Below, piece after piece: positions 54,607 through 62,900 of a stretch of 64,000 nucleotides of DNA. The notes beneath the pieces are model-generated. The model was not told the origin of the DNA and searched no databases. It worked only from the letters and a program-made list of their open reading frames with translations. How positions within the stretch are numbered: the stretch's first letter is position 1; every line of letters begins with the position of its first letter. Origin of the DNA: JAHHUA01 sp036635475 (lineage in GTDB: Bacteria > Bacillota > Clostridia > Oscillospirales > Ruminococcaceae); assembly GCA_036635475.1 (NCBI GenBank), contig JAVWQH010000004.1, positions 10,555 to 74,554 of the forward strand, given 5' to 3'. The translations under genes and the position numbers were made by a program.

Positions 54607-55752
54607 TTATATGTTATAAACTACTTTACCGTTTACTATAGTATATTTTACCAATGCGTTAGTATCTAGACCAACCAAACCATCAAAAATTGCAATATCA
54701 GCATCTTTTCCCACTTCAAGACTGCCAACTCTATCCTCAACACCAAGAATTTTTGCTGGGTTTATGGTAATCATTCTTAATCCACGTTTGATGTCCAGTC
54801 CTTCACGAACCGCTTCACCAAGGTGATGATAGAGTGATTCAATACTTAAAATTGGTGAGTCTGTGATAATTGCAACGTTAACGCCTCTGTCATCAAGGAT
54901 TTTAACACTTTCAATATCAATTTTTCTTCGCTCGCCGGCTGCACGATATGTTGCGATTGGACCATAACAAATTGAACAACCACTTTCTACAATTTCGTCA
55001 AGATAATCGCAAGCACCCCAAGCATGCTCAAGGGAAAATTTAAGTCCGAACTCATTTGCAATCTCAATAGCGGTAAGCATATCATATTGTGTGCAGTGCA
55101 TTTTTAGTGGAACTTCTCCTCGCATAGCTAGTAGCATTGCTTCTAATTCCACATCATATTTAGGGTTTTTGCCTTCATCTTTTTCATCTTTATACTTTTT
55201 AGCTGCATAAAGTTTCTCTCTCAAGACTTGAGCAACACCCATTCTTGTCATTGGAAGCTGTTTGCGAGCGCCATAAGTATTTTTAGGGTTACCGCCAAAG
55301 GCAATTTTGAGCGCACAAGGCGATTTTATTGTCATATCAAAAATATTTGTGCCATATGTTTTTGTAGCAAAAGGCAATCCACAAATGACATTTCCGCTGC
55401 CAGGAGTTAAAAGCAAAGTGGTTATACCATGTTCTATTGCTGATTTAAACTCAGGTAAATCAATGTCTACGCCATATCTAGCGTCCATTGTTGGTGTGTT
55501 TTCTTTAGTCATTTCGTTGGCATCGTCTATGCCTGTTTCTTCGTTAAAATTGAAAAGTCCTAAGTGAGAGTGAGCATCAATCAGTCCCGGTAAAACATTT
55601 AAGCCTGTTGCATCTATAGTTTTATCAGCTTTTACATCGATGTTTTTACCTATTTTAGATATTTTACCATCTTCAATTAGCAAATCTCCAACAAAGTTTT
55701 CTTCCTCTGTCATTGTGTATATATTTCCATTTTTTATTAGCATTTTACACAT
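54607..55752 (-). CDS. Metal-dependent amidohydrolase (imidazolonepropionase-like), active-site intact
   Basis: A 381-residue protein of the amidohydrolase superfamily (COG1228-like). A small beta domain surrounds a TIM barrel. The metal ligands are visible: H61-x-H63 in DAHSHLG, H219 in KMHCTQ, H243 in LEHAWG and D298 in ITDSP. Some relatives are dipeptidases or prolidases that act on imported peptides, and the neighbouring Opp genes fit such a role; the substrate is not known. The start overlaps the end of the partner gene by eight bases. The ribosome site GAGGTGAT lies inside the partner's last codons, indicating coupled translation. Confidence 0.85.
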   Translation of the reverse strand: MCKMLIKNGNIYTMTEEENFVGDLLIEDGKISKIGKNIDVKADKTIDATGLNVLPGLIDAHSHLGLFNFNEETGIDDANEMTKENTPTMDARYGVDIDLPEFKSAIEHGITTLLLTPGSGNVICGLPFATKTYGTNIFDMTIKSPCALKIAFGGNPKNTYGARKQLPMTRMGVAQVLREKLYAAKKYKDEKDEGKNPKYDVELEAMLLAMRGEVPLKMHCTQYDMLTAIEIANEFGLKFSLEHAWGACDYLDEIVESGCSICYGPIATYRAAGERRKIDIESVKILDDRGVNVAIITDSPILSIESLYHHLGEAVREGLDIKRGLRMITINPAKILGVEDRVGSLEVGKDADIAIFDGLVGLDTNALVKYTIVNGKVVYNI

Positions 55753-56863
55753 TGTAAATCACCTCACCATTGATAAGTACAGTTTCAGCTTTAGCCGCAT
55801 ATGTTTCAACTGGGTTTGCACTAAATATTGCTATATCAGCATCTTTTCCAACCTCAATTGAACCAATTCTATTGTCAACGCCTAATATCTTTGCGGGATT
55901 TAGTGTTAACATTTGAACAACATCTTCGGACTTAATTCCGGCTCTATAAACGTCGATTGCAGTCCAAATAAGAACTTCTCTACCCTCAGAATATCCAACA
56001 CAAGTATTTGTAAATGCAACTAGATTGCCATTTTCAATAACATCTTTAAGTTTGCATAATTGCATATTATGTTTTGTAGCTTGAGATAAATATGAAATAT
56101 TGCCAATTATTAGTGATGATTTTGTTGCCAAAATTGCATCTAAACTTCTGTCAAATTCATAAGCATCAACAAATGTAAGCTTTTTGGACATTTTTGAAAA
56201 AACTTCGATTGCAGCATCAAGCTCACTCTTTGTTTCAGCTGATATAATAGGATTGATTTCACCATTAACAAGCTTTTTAAATTCTTTATCTTTGGTTGTG
56301 TAATCTTTTTCCTCTTTATTTTCAAGTTGCAAAACTGTATCATTGATTAGTCCGAAAATTCCCATTTTTGTCATTGGCATAGTGTTTCGTTCGCCATAGA
56401 CAGATTTAACTTCGCTTGTTACTGCACATTTCATTGCAACTTTTTTAGCTACAAGTCTGTTACTGAATTTATCTTGAGCTGTTTTGAAAACTGCAATTTG
56501 CCCACCAACAACACAAGTATTGTTTGGAGAAAGACCAACTGTAGTTATTCCGCTCTTGTAAAATTCCTGTCTTGTAACCTCATCGGGGTCAATGCTGTAA
56601 CTAATGTCCATTTCGGGCATTAACGGATTGCTTTTTTCAGCATTATCAGTGTGCGATGTTGGAATACCCATTGCGCCGATTGATGAAGTTGGGTCAATAA
56701 ATCCGGGGAATACTTCTTTATTTGTACCATCAATTATCTCTGCATTAGTTGCCGAAAGATTTTTGCCAATTTGTTTAATTATTTTTCCATCAATAATTAT
56801 ATCTGAATTTTCCAGTATTTCTCCGTTGCCTATATGAATTTTTGCGTTTTTAATTATATACAT
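55745..56863 (-). CDS. Amidohydrolase-fold paralogue lacking all metal ligands (probable pseudoenzyme)
   Basis: A 372-residue paralogue of the next gene, with the same fold and blocks: GFID, SGITTVGLSPN, MPMTKMGI, NPAKILGV, GKDADIAIF. At every ligand position aligned to the active copy the residue has changed: DAHSHLG is DPTSSIG, the first lone His is Ala in IISAET, the second His is replaced in TFVDAYEF, and ITDSP is FTNTC. It therefore should not bind the usual metals and probably is a structural or regulatory partner. The frame is otherwise intact and conserved in length. The start at 56863 follows GAGG by seven bases. An upstream terminator separates it from binding-protein copy 2. Confidence 0.82.
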   Translation of the reverse strand: MYIIKNAKIHIGNGEILENSDIIIDGKIIKQIGKNLSATNAEIIDGTNKEVFPGFIDPTSSIGAMGIPTSHTDNAEKSNPLMPEMDISYSIDPDEVTRQEFYKSGITTVGLSPNNTCVVGGQIAVFKTAQDKFSNRLVAKKVAMKCAVTSEVKSVYGERNTMPMTKMGIFGLINDTVLQLENKEEKDYTTKDKEFKKLVNGEINPIISAETKSELDAAIEVFSKMSKKLTFVDAYEFDRSLDAILATKSSLIIGNISYLSQATKHNMQLCKLKDVIENGNLVAFTNTCVGYSEGREVLIWTAIDVYRAGIKSEDVVQMLTLNPAKILGVDNRIGSIEVGKDADIAIFSANPVETYAAKAETVLINGEVIYNV

Positions 56864-56911
56864 ATCAGTTCCTCTTTCCATTGATGAAGAATTAAGATTA
56901 GCGAATAAAAC

Positions 56912-56942
56912 AAAACAAGGACGGGCAAAAGCCCGCCCTTAT
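56912..56942 (-). terminator. Terminator after binding-protein copy 2
   Basis: A ten-base stem AAGGGCGGGC/GCCCGTCCTT (one G-U pair, 56917-56940) is followed by TTGTTTTATT on the minus strand. It probably reduces but need not abolish transcription into the amidohydrolase pair. Confidence 0.82.
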
Positions 56943-56954
56943 TAATTGGTTGCA

Positions 56955-58718
56955 CTATTTGCCTTGAATATACATTAGAGAATAGTCAATAGCAGAGTGT
57001 GGATTTACATAGTAACCCTTAACATACTTGTTTAGGTATGTATTGGATTTACCTACATAAGTTGGAGCGATAACACCTGTTCCAACTAGAATTGTCTCAG
57101 CTTCAAGAAGAATTTGAGTTCTTTCCATTGGATCAATTGTTTCTCCGGATTTAACTAGTAATTCATGATACTTGTCAGCATCTGGTCCTGTCCAGCCTGT
57201 CTTCTTAGCATCGAAGTAACCATCAACTGGGTCATATAGTGATAGCAAGCCATATGGGTCATTGAAGTAAGGACCCCAACCAGCAGTAGCTATTTCATAG
57301 TCACCAGCGTCAACTCTATCCCACATGATGTTCCATTCAATTACGTCGATTTTTAGCTCAACGCCTAGTTTTTCTCTGTATTCTTGTAGCATCCATTCAG
57401 CCATTTTCTTAGAAAATGCTGATGTACCACGAGAAATAAGAGTTACGTTCATCTTAGCAGGATCTGGATCTAGTCCCTCTTCCTTTAGTCCTTCGATTAG
57501 AAGAGCCTTTGGATCAGGGTATTTAGCCATCATATCTTTGATGATCATATTTTTGTCGTTTACGATTTCACTATATAGTTTACCATCAACACCAGCAACA
57601 CCGGATACTGAAGGCATCATTGTGTATAGTGCTTCAGCAGCGCCATCTCTTAGCTCTGAAACAAATCTTTCTCTATCAATAGCTAGAGAGAATGCAAGAC
57701 GAACCTTAGGATTTTTGAAGTATTTGTTGCTGCAGTTGAATGTGAAGAACTCTGGACCATTTCCAACGCCTTCAATTTTTTCAAATCTGCCATCTGCTTC
57801 AATCATCTTAACCCACTCTGGGTCTTTGATTGTCAAGATATCGATATCGCCACTTAGAAGTGCTTGTGCGTTTGTAGCTGTTTCTTGAATAACTTTTCTG
57901 TTAATCTTTTCTAGCTTAACGTTTGCAGCATCCCAGTAGTTAGGATTCTTAACGAATGTCATTTGAACGTTTTGATCCCAGCTCTCAATTGTGTAAGGGC
58001 CATTCATAGCAACCTTAGTAAATGTAGAACCGTATTCGTTTCCGAATTCTTCATATTTGTCTTGACGGATTGGCTTAGCACCAGATAGAAGCTCTAGGAA
58101 ATAAGGTGTAGGCTTTACTAGTGTAATTTCAAGAGTTTTGTCGTCAATTACTTTTACGCCGATATCTTCTGGCTTTTTATCATTTGTAGCATAAAGAGCA
58201 TCGCCGTAGTCCTTGATGATACCATCAAACAACCAAGCATTTGTTGAAGCGATTTCTGGTGTTGCCATCATACGATATGTATAAAGGAAATCGTTTGCTG
58301 TCATATCAACGCCATCTGACCACTTAGCTTCTGGTCTAATATGGAATGTGTAAACTGTACCATCTTCTGAAACATCCCAGCTAGATGCTACTGCTGGCTT
58401 AATGATACTGATGCTGTTTTTATCAGCAACGTCGCTTACTAGTGTTTCTAGGAAGAAATCAGCAGCACCATTATCAGGACCTGTTGTGTTGATAATTGGG
58501 TTTAGACCAATTACAGCACTTGCTTCACTGAAACTGAATACTTGCTCAGCATCAATTTCATCTGTTGCAGTAGATGATGTTGATACGTCAGTTGAGTTGC
58601 TTGTTGTTGCATCACTAGAAGTGTCTTTTTTAGGTTCTGTATTGCCACAACCTGACAAAGCACTCATAGCAATTATTGCAGCCAACAAAGCGGCTGTTGT
58701 TTTGCTTAGGTTTTTCAT
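56955..58718 (-). CDS. Oligopeptide ABC transporter substrate-binding lipoprotein (copy 2)
   Basis: A family 5 solute-binding lipoprotein of 587 residues with signal MKNLSKTTAALLAAIIAMSALSGC. A Ser/Thr/Asp-rich linker and the usual large two-lobe fold follow. It directly follows the opp transporter genes, so it is probably their main receptor. ATG follows GGAGGTAA. It shares many blocks and a 29-base identical DNA stretch with copy 1 at 52328-54079. Differences in the lobes may give different peptide ranges; that is inference. Confidence 0.93.
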   Translation of the reverse strand: MKNLSKTTAALLAAIIAMSALSGCGNTEPKKDTSSDATTSNSTDVSTSSTATDEIDAEQVFSFSEASAVIGLNPIINTTGPDNGAADFFLETLVSDVADKNSISIIKPAVASSWDVSEDGTVYTFHIRPEAKWSDGVDMTANDFLYTYRMMATPEIASTNAWLFDGIIKDYGDALYATNDKKPEDIGVKVIDDKTLEITLVKPTPYFLELLSGAKPIRQDKYEEFGNEYGSTFTKVAMNGPYTIESWDQNVQMTFVKNPNYWDAANVKLEKINRKVIQETATNAQALLSGDIDILTIKDPEWVKMIEADGRFEKIEGVGNGPEFFTFNCSNKYFKNPKVRLAFSLAIDRERFVSELRDGAAEALYTMMPSVSGVAGVDGKLYSEIVNDKNMIIKDMMAKYPDPKALLIEGLKEEGLDPDPAKMNVTLISRGTSAFSKKMAEWMLQEYREKLGVELKIDVIEWNIMWDRVDAGDYEIATAGWGPYFNDPYGLLSLYDPVDGYFDAKKTGWTGPDADKYHELLVKSGETIDPMERTQILLEAETILVGTGVIAPTYVGKSNTYLNKYVKGYYVNPHSAIDYSLMYIQGK

Positions 58719-58775
58719 AATTTGTTACCTCCAAATTTTTTATGTTTAGTTAGCAATTAAGCTAATTAACAACGA

Positions 58776-59741
58776 CTATTTATTGAATAGATGACAAGCC
58801 ACATAGTGGTTTGGTTCAACTTCAACCAATGGTGGCATTTCTTGGTTACATTTTGCTGTTGCAAATTTGCATCTTGTTGCAAAACGACATCCTGGCTTAG
58901 GATTAATTGGGCTAGGGATTTCTCCATCAATTGGAATACGTTTCTTTGCGTGTTCTTCTTGTGGATCAGGGATTGGAATAGATGACATAAGTGCCTTTGT
59001 GTATGGATGCATTGGATTTGCATAAAGTTCAGTACTTGTTGTGAACTCTACCAACATTCCAAGATACATAACAGCAACTCTGTCTGAAATATGTTTAACC
59101 ATTGACAAGTCATGAGCTATGAACATATATGTCAAATGCTTCTTTTGTTGCAATTCAATTAGTAGGTTTACAACCTGAGCTTGAATTGAAACGTCAAGAG
59201 CTGAAATAGGCTCGTCACATACTATAAATTCTGGTTCAATTGCAAGAGCTCTTGCAATACCAATTCTCTGTCTTTGACCGCCTGAGAACTCATGAGGGAA
59301 ACGAGAAGCATGCTCCTTGTTTAGACCAACAGTCTCTAGCAAATCAAATATTCTTTGTTCACGATCTTGAGCTGTTCCGATGTGGTGAATTTCAAGTCCT
59401 TCACCGATTATATCGCCAACAGTCATTCTTGGATTAAGTGAAGAATAAGGATCCTGGAAAATTATTTGTGCTTTTTTTGTGAAGTCTTTTTTCTCTTGCT
59501 TGTTAAGGGAGTGAATATCAACACCCTTAAATAGAACTTGACCTGAAGTTGCTGAATAAAGTCCCATAACTGTTTTACCACAAGTTGTTTTACCACAACC
59601 GGACTCACCAACAACACCCAAAGTTTCACCTTTATAAATATTGAAGTTGACTCCATCAACAGCCTTCAATACTTTATCTTTACCAACCTTAAAATATTTT
59701 TTAAGGTCTTTAACTTCGATTAATACTTCTCTGTTATCCAT
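58776..59741 (-). CDS. oppF: Oligopeptide ABC transporter ATPase OppF
   Basis: One of two ATPases of a peptide importer. Walker A is GESGCGKTT, the signature is FSGGQRQRIGIARAL, Walker B is FIVCDEPISALD, and the switch is FIAHDLS. The carboxyl oligopeptide-transporter extension with the Cys-rich C(x)RFATRC...C motif is present (PGCRFATRCKFATAKC). The 321-residue length is normal. ATG overlaps the oppD stop by one base (TAATG). Confidence 0.95.
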   Translation of the reverse strand: MDNREVLIEVKDLKKYFKVGKDKVLKAVDGVNFNIYKGETLGVVGESGCGKTTCGKTVMGLYSATSGQVLFKGVDIHSLNKQEKKDFTKKAQIIFQDPYSSLNPRMTVGDIIGEGLEIHHIGTAQDREQRIFDLLETVGLNKEHASRFPHEFSGGQRQRIGIARALAIEPEFIVCDEPISALDVSIQAQVVNLLIELQQKKHLTYMFIAHDLSMVKHISDRVAVMYLGMLVEFTTSTELYANPMHPYTKALMSSIPIPDPQEEHAKKRIPIDGEIPSPINPKPGCRFATRCKFATAKCNQEMPPLVEVEPNHYVACHLFNK

Positions 59742-60775
59742 TATTTAGCACCTCCAACAAGTATCTCTGGAATGCCACTCTTATCAGCAGAAGCATGATG
59801 TAACCAACAAGCACTCTTCTGTGTATCGGAAAATACTGTGTATTCAGGAATAATTCTTCTGCAAATGTTCATTCCGTATTCGCATCTAGCTGCAAAAGCA
59901 CATCCTGGAGGTGGGTCTAGCAAGTCAGGTGGTGTACCTTTTAGTGAATACAAAACATCTTTGTTCTGAGTCGAAACTCTTGGAACGGACTTTAACAATG
60001 CATGTGTGTAAGGATGTTTTTGACCATAGAAAATCTCATCAGCCAAACCATACTCAACAATCTTGCCTGCATACATAACTTGTACCTTGTCAGCAACACT
60101 TGCAACAACGCCAAGGTCATGAGTTACAAGAATAACACCCATGTTTAGCTCTTTTTTAAGGTCTTGAATAAGATCCATAATTTGAGCTTGAATTGTAACG
60201 TCAAGAGCAGTTGTAGGTTCGTCAGCGATTAGAATCTTTGGTCTACAAACCAAAGCAGTAGCTATCATAGCTCTTTGACGCATACCGCCGGAAAACTCAA
60301 ATGGATATTGACCCATACGATCTTTAGCATTAGGAATACGAACCATTTCAAGCATTTCTTCAGCTTTTTTCATAGCCTCATCTTTTGTAACATTATGGTG
60401 AATTAAAATGCTCTCTGCGATTTGCTTACCAATTTTCATTGTTGGGTTAAGAGAAGTCATTGGATCTTGGAAAATCATAGAGATATCTTTACCTCTGATT
60501 TTTGCAAGGTCTGCTTCTTTCATGCCAATGAGTTCTTGACCCTCGAATATTATTTTAGAATTTTCTGTATCTATAATTGCTTGTTGTTCTGGCAATAATC
60601 CCATGATTGCCTTAGATGTAACAGTTTTACCACAGCCGGATTCTCCAACTATAGCAAGTGTCTCTCCCTGTTCAAGTGAAAAACTTACATCACGAACAGC
60701 ATGCATTGTGCCAGCATACGTTTTAAACGAAACCGACAAATGTTCTACATTTAATAATGGTTGATTCATTTTCAT
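59741..60775 (-). CDS. oppD: Oligopeptide ABC transporter ATPase OppD
   Basis: The second ATPase of the importer. Walker A is GESGCGKTV, the signature is FSGGMRQRAMIATAL, Walker B is ILIADEPTTALD, and the switch is LVTHDLG. The carboxyl extension carries PPGCAFAARCEYGMNIC, a Cys cluster typical of the subfamily. The 344-residue length is normal. AAAGGA precedes the ATG at 60775 by three bases and a second ATG at 60769 by nine, so the latter may be the real start. Confidence 0.95.
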   Translation of the reverse strand: MKMNQPLLNVEHLSVSFKTYAGTMHAVRDVSFSLEQGETLAIVGESGCGKTVTSKAIMGLLPEQQAIIDTENSKIIFEGQELIGMKEADLAKIRGKDISMIFQDPMTSLNPTMKIGKQIAESILIHHNVTKDEAMKKAEEMLEMVRIPNAKDRMGQYPFEFSGGMRQRAMIATALVCRPKILIADEPTTALDVTIQAQIMDLIQDLKKELNMGVILVTHDLGVVASVADKVQVMYAGKIVEYGLADEIFYGQKHPYTHALLKSVPRVSTQNKDVLYSLKGTPPDLLDPPPGCAFAARCEYGMNICRRIIPEYTVFSDTQKSACWLHHASADKSGIPEILVGGAK

Positions 60776-60817
60776 TATTCCTTTCTGGAAATATACTGCT
60801 ATTTATTTTGTGTTGAA

Positions 60818-61750
60818 CTAATCTCTTAGCTTTGGATCCAATGCTTCGGATAAACCATCACCGATTAGATGGATTGCCAAAACGGTAAGAACTATCATCA
60901 TACAAGGGAAAAATAGCTCGTGAGGGAAGAACATTAGCTTCTCTTGAGCTGCAGATGCGATAGCGCCCCAGCTTGTCTCCGGTGGTCTAACGCCCAAACC
61001 AATAAAGCTTAAAAATGCCTCACTGAATATAAATCCAGGAACTGACATTGTTATATCAACCATAATGATTCCCAATGTGTTAGGTAGCAAATGCTTCATG
61101 ATGATTCTGTTTGTGTTTGCACCAAGAGCAATTGCTGCTTGAACGTAATCTTGTTCTCTGATTTGAAGAATTTGACCTCTTACCATTCTAGTCGTTCCGA
61201 CCCAAGAAGTCAAGCTCATTGCGAAAACTAGCGAGAAAATACTACGACCCATTACCATTGATAGAATAACAACGATAATCAAATATGGTAAGTTTCCGAT
61301 AAATTCGCAGAATCTCATAATTAGGTTATCAATCCAACCGCCACAGAAACCTGCTAAAGCTCCCATAAGAGAACCGATGATAAACATAACAAATGTACAG
61401 CAAATACCGATAGCAATTGAAATTCTACCACCTACGCAAACTCTGGAAAAAATATCTCTACCCATATCATCTGTACCAAAAATGTATTCCATACTTGGTA
61501 GTTGATCTTTAATGCTTGCGTTAATGTATTGATAATCTTTGCCCACAATCATAGGTCCGGCAAATAGTGTAACAATAACAAGAACTAATATAATAAGACC
61601 CAAAAGTGCCAATTTGTTGTTTCTAAATCTTCTCCAAACATCTGCCCAATATGTAAGCGATGGCTTACTAAGTTGTTCAGCAGAGATACCCTTTGTACCA
61701 ATTCTAACAAAGTCATCTTGCTTTAAATCAACGTCTTTAATAGACTCCAT
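60818..61750 (-). CDS. oppC: Oligopeptide ABC transporter permease OppC
   Basis: A 310-residue inner permease with about six membrane helices and an amino-terminal OppC-type region. The DDMGRDIFSRV segment and the coupling EAA-type loop (AAIALGANTNRIIMKHLLPN) are family markers. With OppB it forms the pore. ATG follows GGAGGG. It sits 30 bases after oppB and 42 before oppD. Confidence 0.94.
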   Translation of the reverse strand: MESIKDVDLKQDDFVRIGTKGISAEQLSKPSLTYWADVWRRFRNNKLALLGLIILVLVIVTLFAGPMIVGKDYQYINASIKDQLPSMEYIFGTDDMGRDIFSRVCVGGRISIAIGICCTFVMFIIGSLMGALAGFCGGWIDNLIMRFCEFIGNLPYLIIVVILSMVMGRSIFSLVFAMSLTSWVGTTRMVRGQILQIREQDYVQAAIALGANTNRIIMKHLLPNTLGIIMVDITMSVPGFIFSEAFLSFIGLGVRPPETSWGAIASAAQEKLMFFPHELFFPCMMIVLTVLAIHLIGDGLSEALDPKLRD

Positions 61751-61779
61751 TATATTTCCCTCCTATACTTCGGTTTTTA

Positions 61780-62715
61780 TTATTTTTTATCGCCTGTAAC
61801 TCTAATACGTGGGTCAACAACACCATAAAGTACGTCAACCAAAATCAGCGCACATACATACAGGATTGCAAAGAATGCTGTTAGACCAATTACCATTGTG
61901 TAGTCATTGTCTGAAACAGACTTTACATAATAAGAACCAAGTCCTGGAATACCAAACATTTTCTCAATTACAAATGAACCGCCGAAAATACCTGAAATAG
62001 CAGGTCCAATCATTGTAACAATCGGAATCAATGAGTTACGCAAAACATGTCTTTTAACAATTTTAGTTTTGCTGCAGCCCTTTGAACGTGCTGTTAAAAT
62101 ATAGTCCTCACTTAAAACTGACAAGGTACTGCTTCTCATATACTTACAATAACTTGCGATACCACCGATTGCATAAGCCATAACTGGCAAGATGTAATGC
62201 TTTAGCTCTCCCCAACCAAATATAGGAGCTAACTTCCATCTGTACGCCACGAAATACTGCAGCAACGCCGCAAATACGAACGACGGAATACAAATAGCGA
62301 ATACTACGCAGACTCTAATTAGATGATCAGAAAACTTCTGACGGTTCATAGCGGCAACGAGTCCCAACGATACACCAATTACAAGTTGGAATACGATAGC
62401 AACTATACCAATTTTTGCTGATACTAGAGAGTTCTTTTTAATAATATCATTTGCAGTTTTACCTGTGTAAATGATTGATTCACCAAAATCTCCCTTAGTA
62501 ATCAAGTTTTTCATATAGATTGCATATCTATATGCTGTTGGTTTATCTAGACCGTATTTAGCTCTGATAATCGCTTGAGCTTTTTCTGGCATCTGACCAA
62601 CTTTTGATGCTATTGGATCTCCAGGTGCTCCTGCGATTAGGAAAAAGGTCGCTGTAATAATTAAAAACAAAGTCAGCAAACCGTATCCTATTCTTTTAAG
62701 TATGAATCGAAACAT
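61780..62715 (-). CDS. oppB: Oligopeptide ABC transporter permease OppB
   Basis: A 311-residue permease with six membrane helices. It has FILKRIGYGLLTLFLI at the start, TATFFLIAGAPGDP, and an EAA-type loop LTARSKGCSKTKIVKRHVLRN. It is the first gene of the oppBCDF run. The open frame starts at 62733, but GGGAG lies six bases before the ATG at 62715, giving MFRFILKRI. A hairpin and a palindrome stand between it and the M24 peptidase gene upstream. Confidence 0.94.
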   Translation of the reverse strand: MFRFILKRIGYGLLTLFLIITATFFLIAGAPGDPIASKVGQMPEKAQAIIRAKYGLDKPTAYRYAIYMKNLITKGDFGESIIYTGKTANDIIKKNSLVSAKIGIVAIVFQLVIGVSLGLVAAMNRQKFSDHLIRVCVVFAICIPSFVFAALLQYFVAYRWKLAPIFGWGELKHYILPVMAYAIGGIASYCKYMRSSTLSVLSEDYILTARSKGCSKTKIVKRHVLRNSLIPIVTMIGPAISGIFGGSFVIEKMFGIPGLGSYYVKSVSDNDYTMVIGLTAFFAILYVCALILVDVLYGVVDPRIRVTGDKK

Positions 62716-62798
62716 GTTTCTCTCCCTTTCCAATAATGTTTTGCTATTTTTGCAATTCTCAAACTTTATATATTAAAAAATTTGATACAAATATTGAA

Positions 62799-62821
62799 TG
62801 TTGACATCATTTATGACAACA
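62799..62821. promoter_or_regulatory. Imperfect palindrome upstream of oppB, possible operator
   Basis: TGTTGTCAT and ATGTCAACA are inverted arms (one mismatch) around AAATG, read on the minus strand. It sits about 85 bases before oppB, near weak promoter-like boxes (TTCAAT-N17-TAATAT), so it could bind a regulator of peptide uptake. It does not resemble the CodY consensus. Confidence 0.35.
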
Positions 62822-62823
62822 TT

Positions 62824-62858
62824 TTCCGCTAAAGGTTTTTAATGTTGCTTTAGCGAAG
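62824..62858 (-). other. Hairpin between the M24 peptidase gene and oppB
   Basis: CGCTAAAG and CTTTAGCG (62827-62855) form a perfect eight-base stem with a 13-base loop, about 45 bases after the peptidase stop. No T-run follows on either strand, so it is a processing or attenuation hairpin rather than a clear terminator. Confidence 0.45.
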
Positions 62859-62900
62859 GTTTTCACGATTTAGCATTAATTTTCTCCAAATCGTTTAGAA

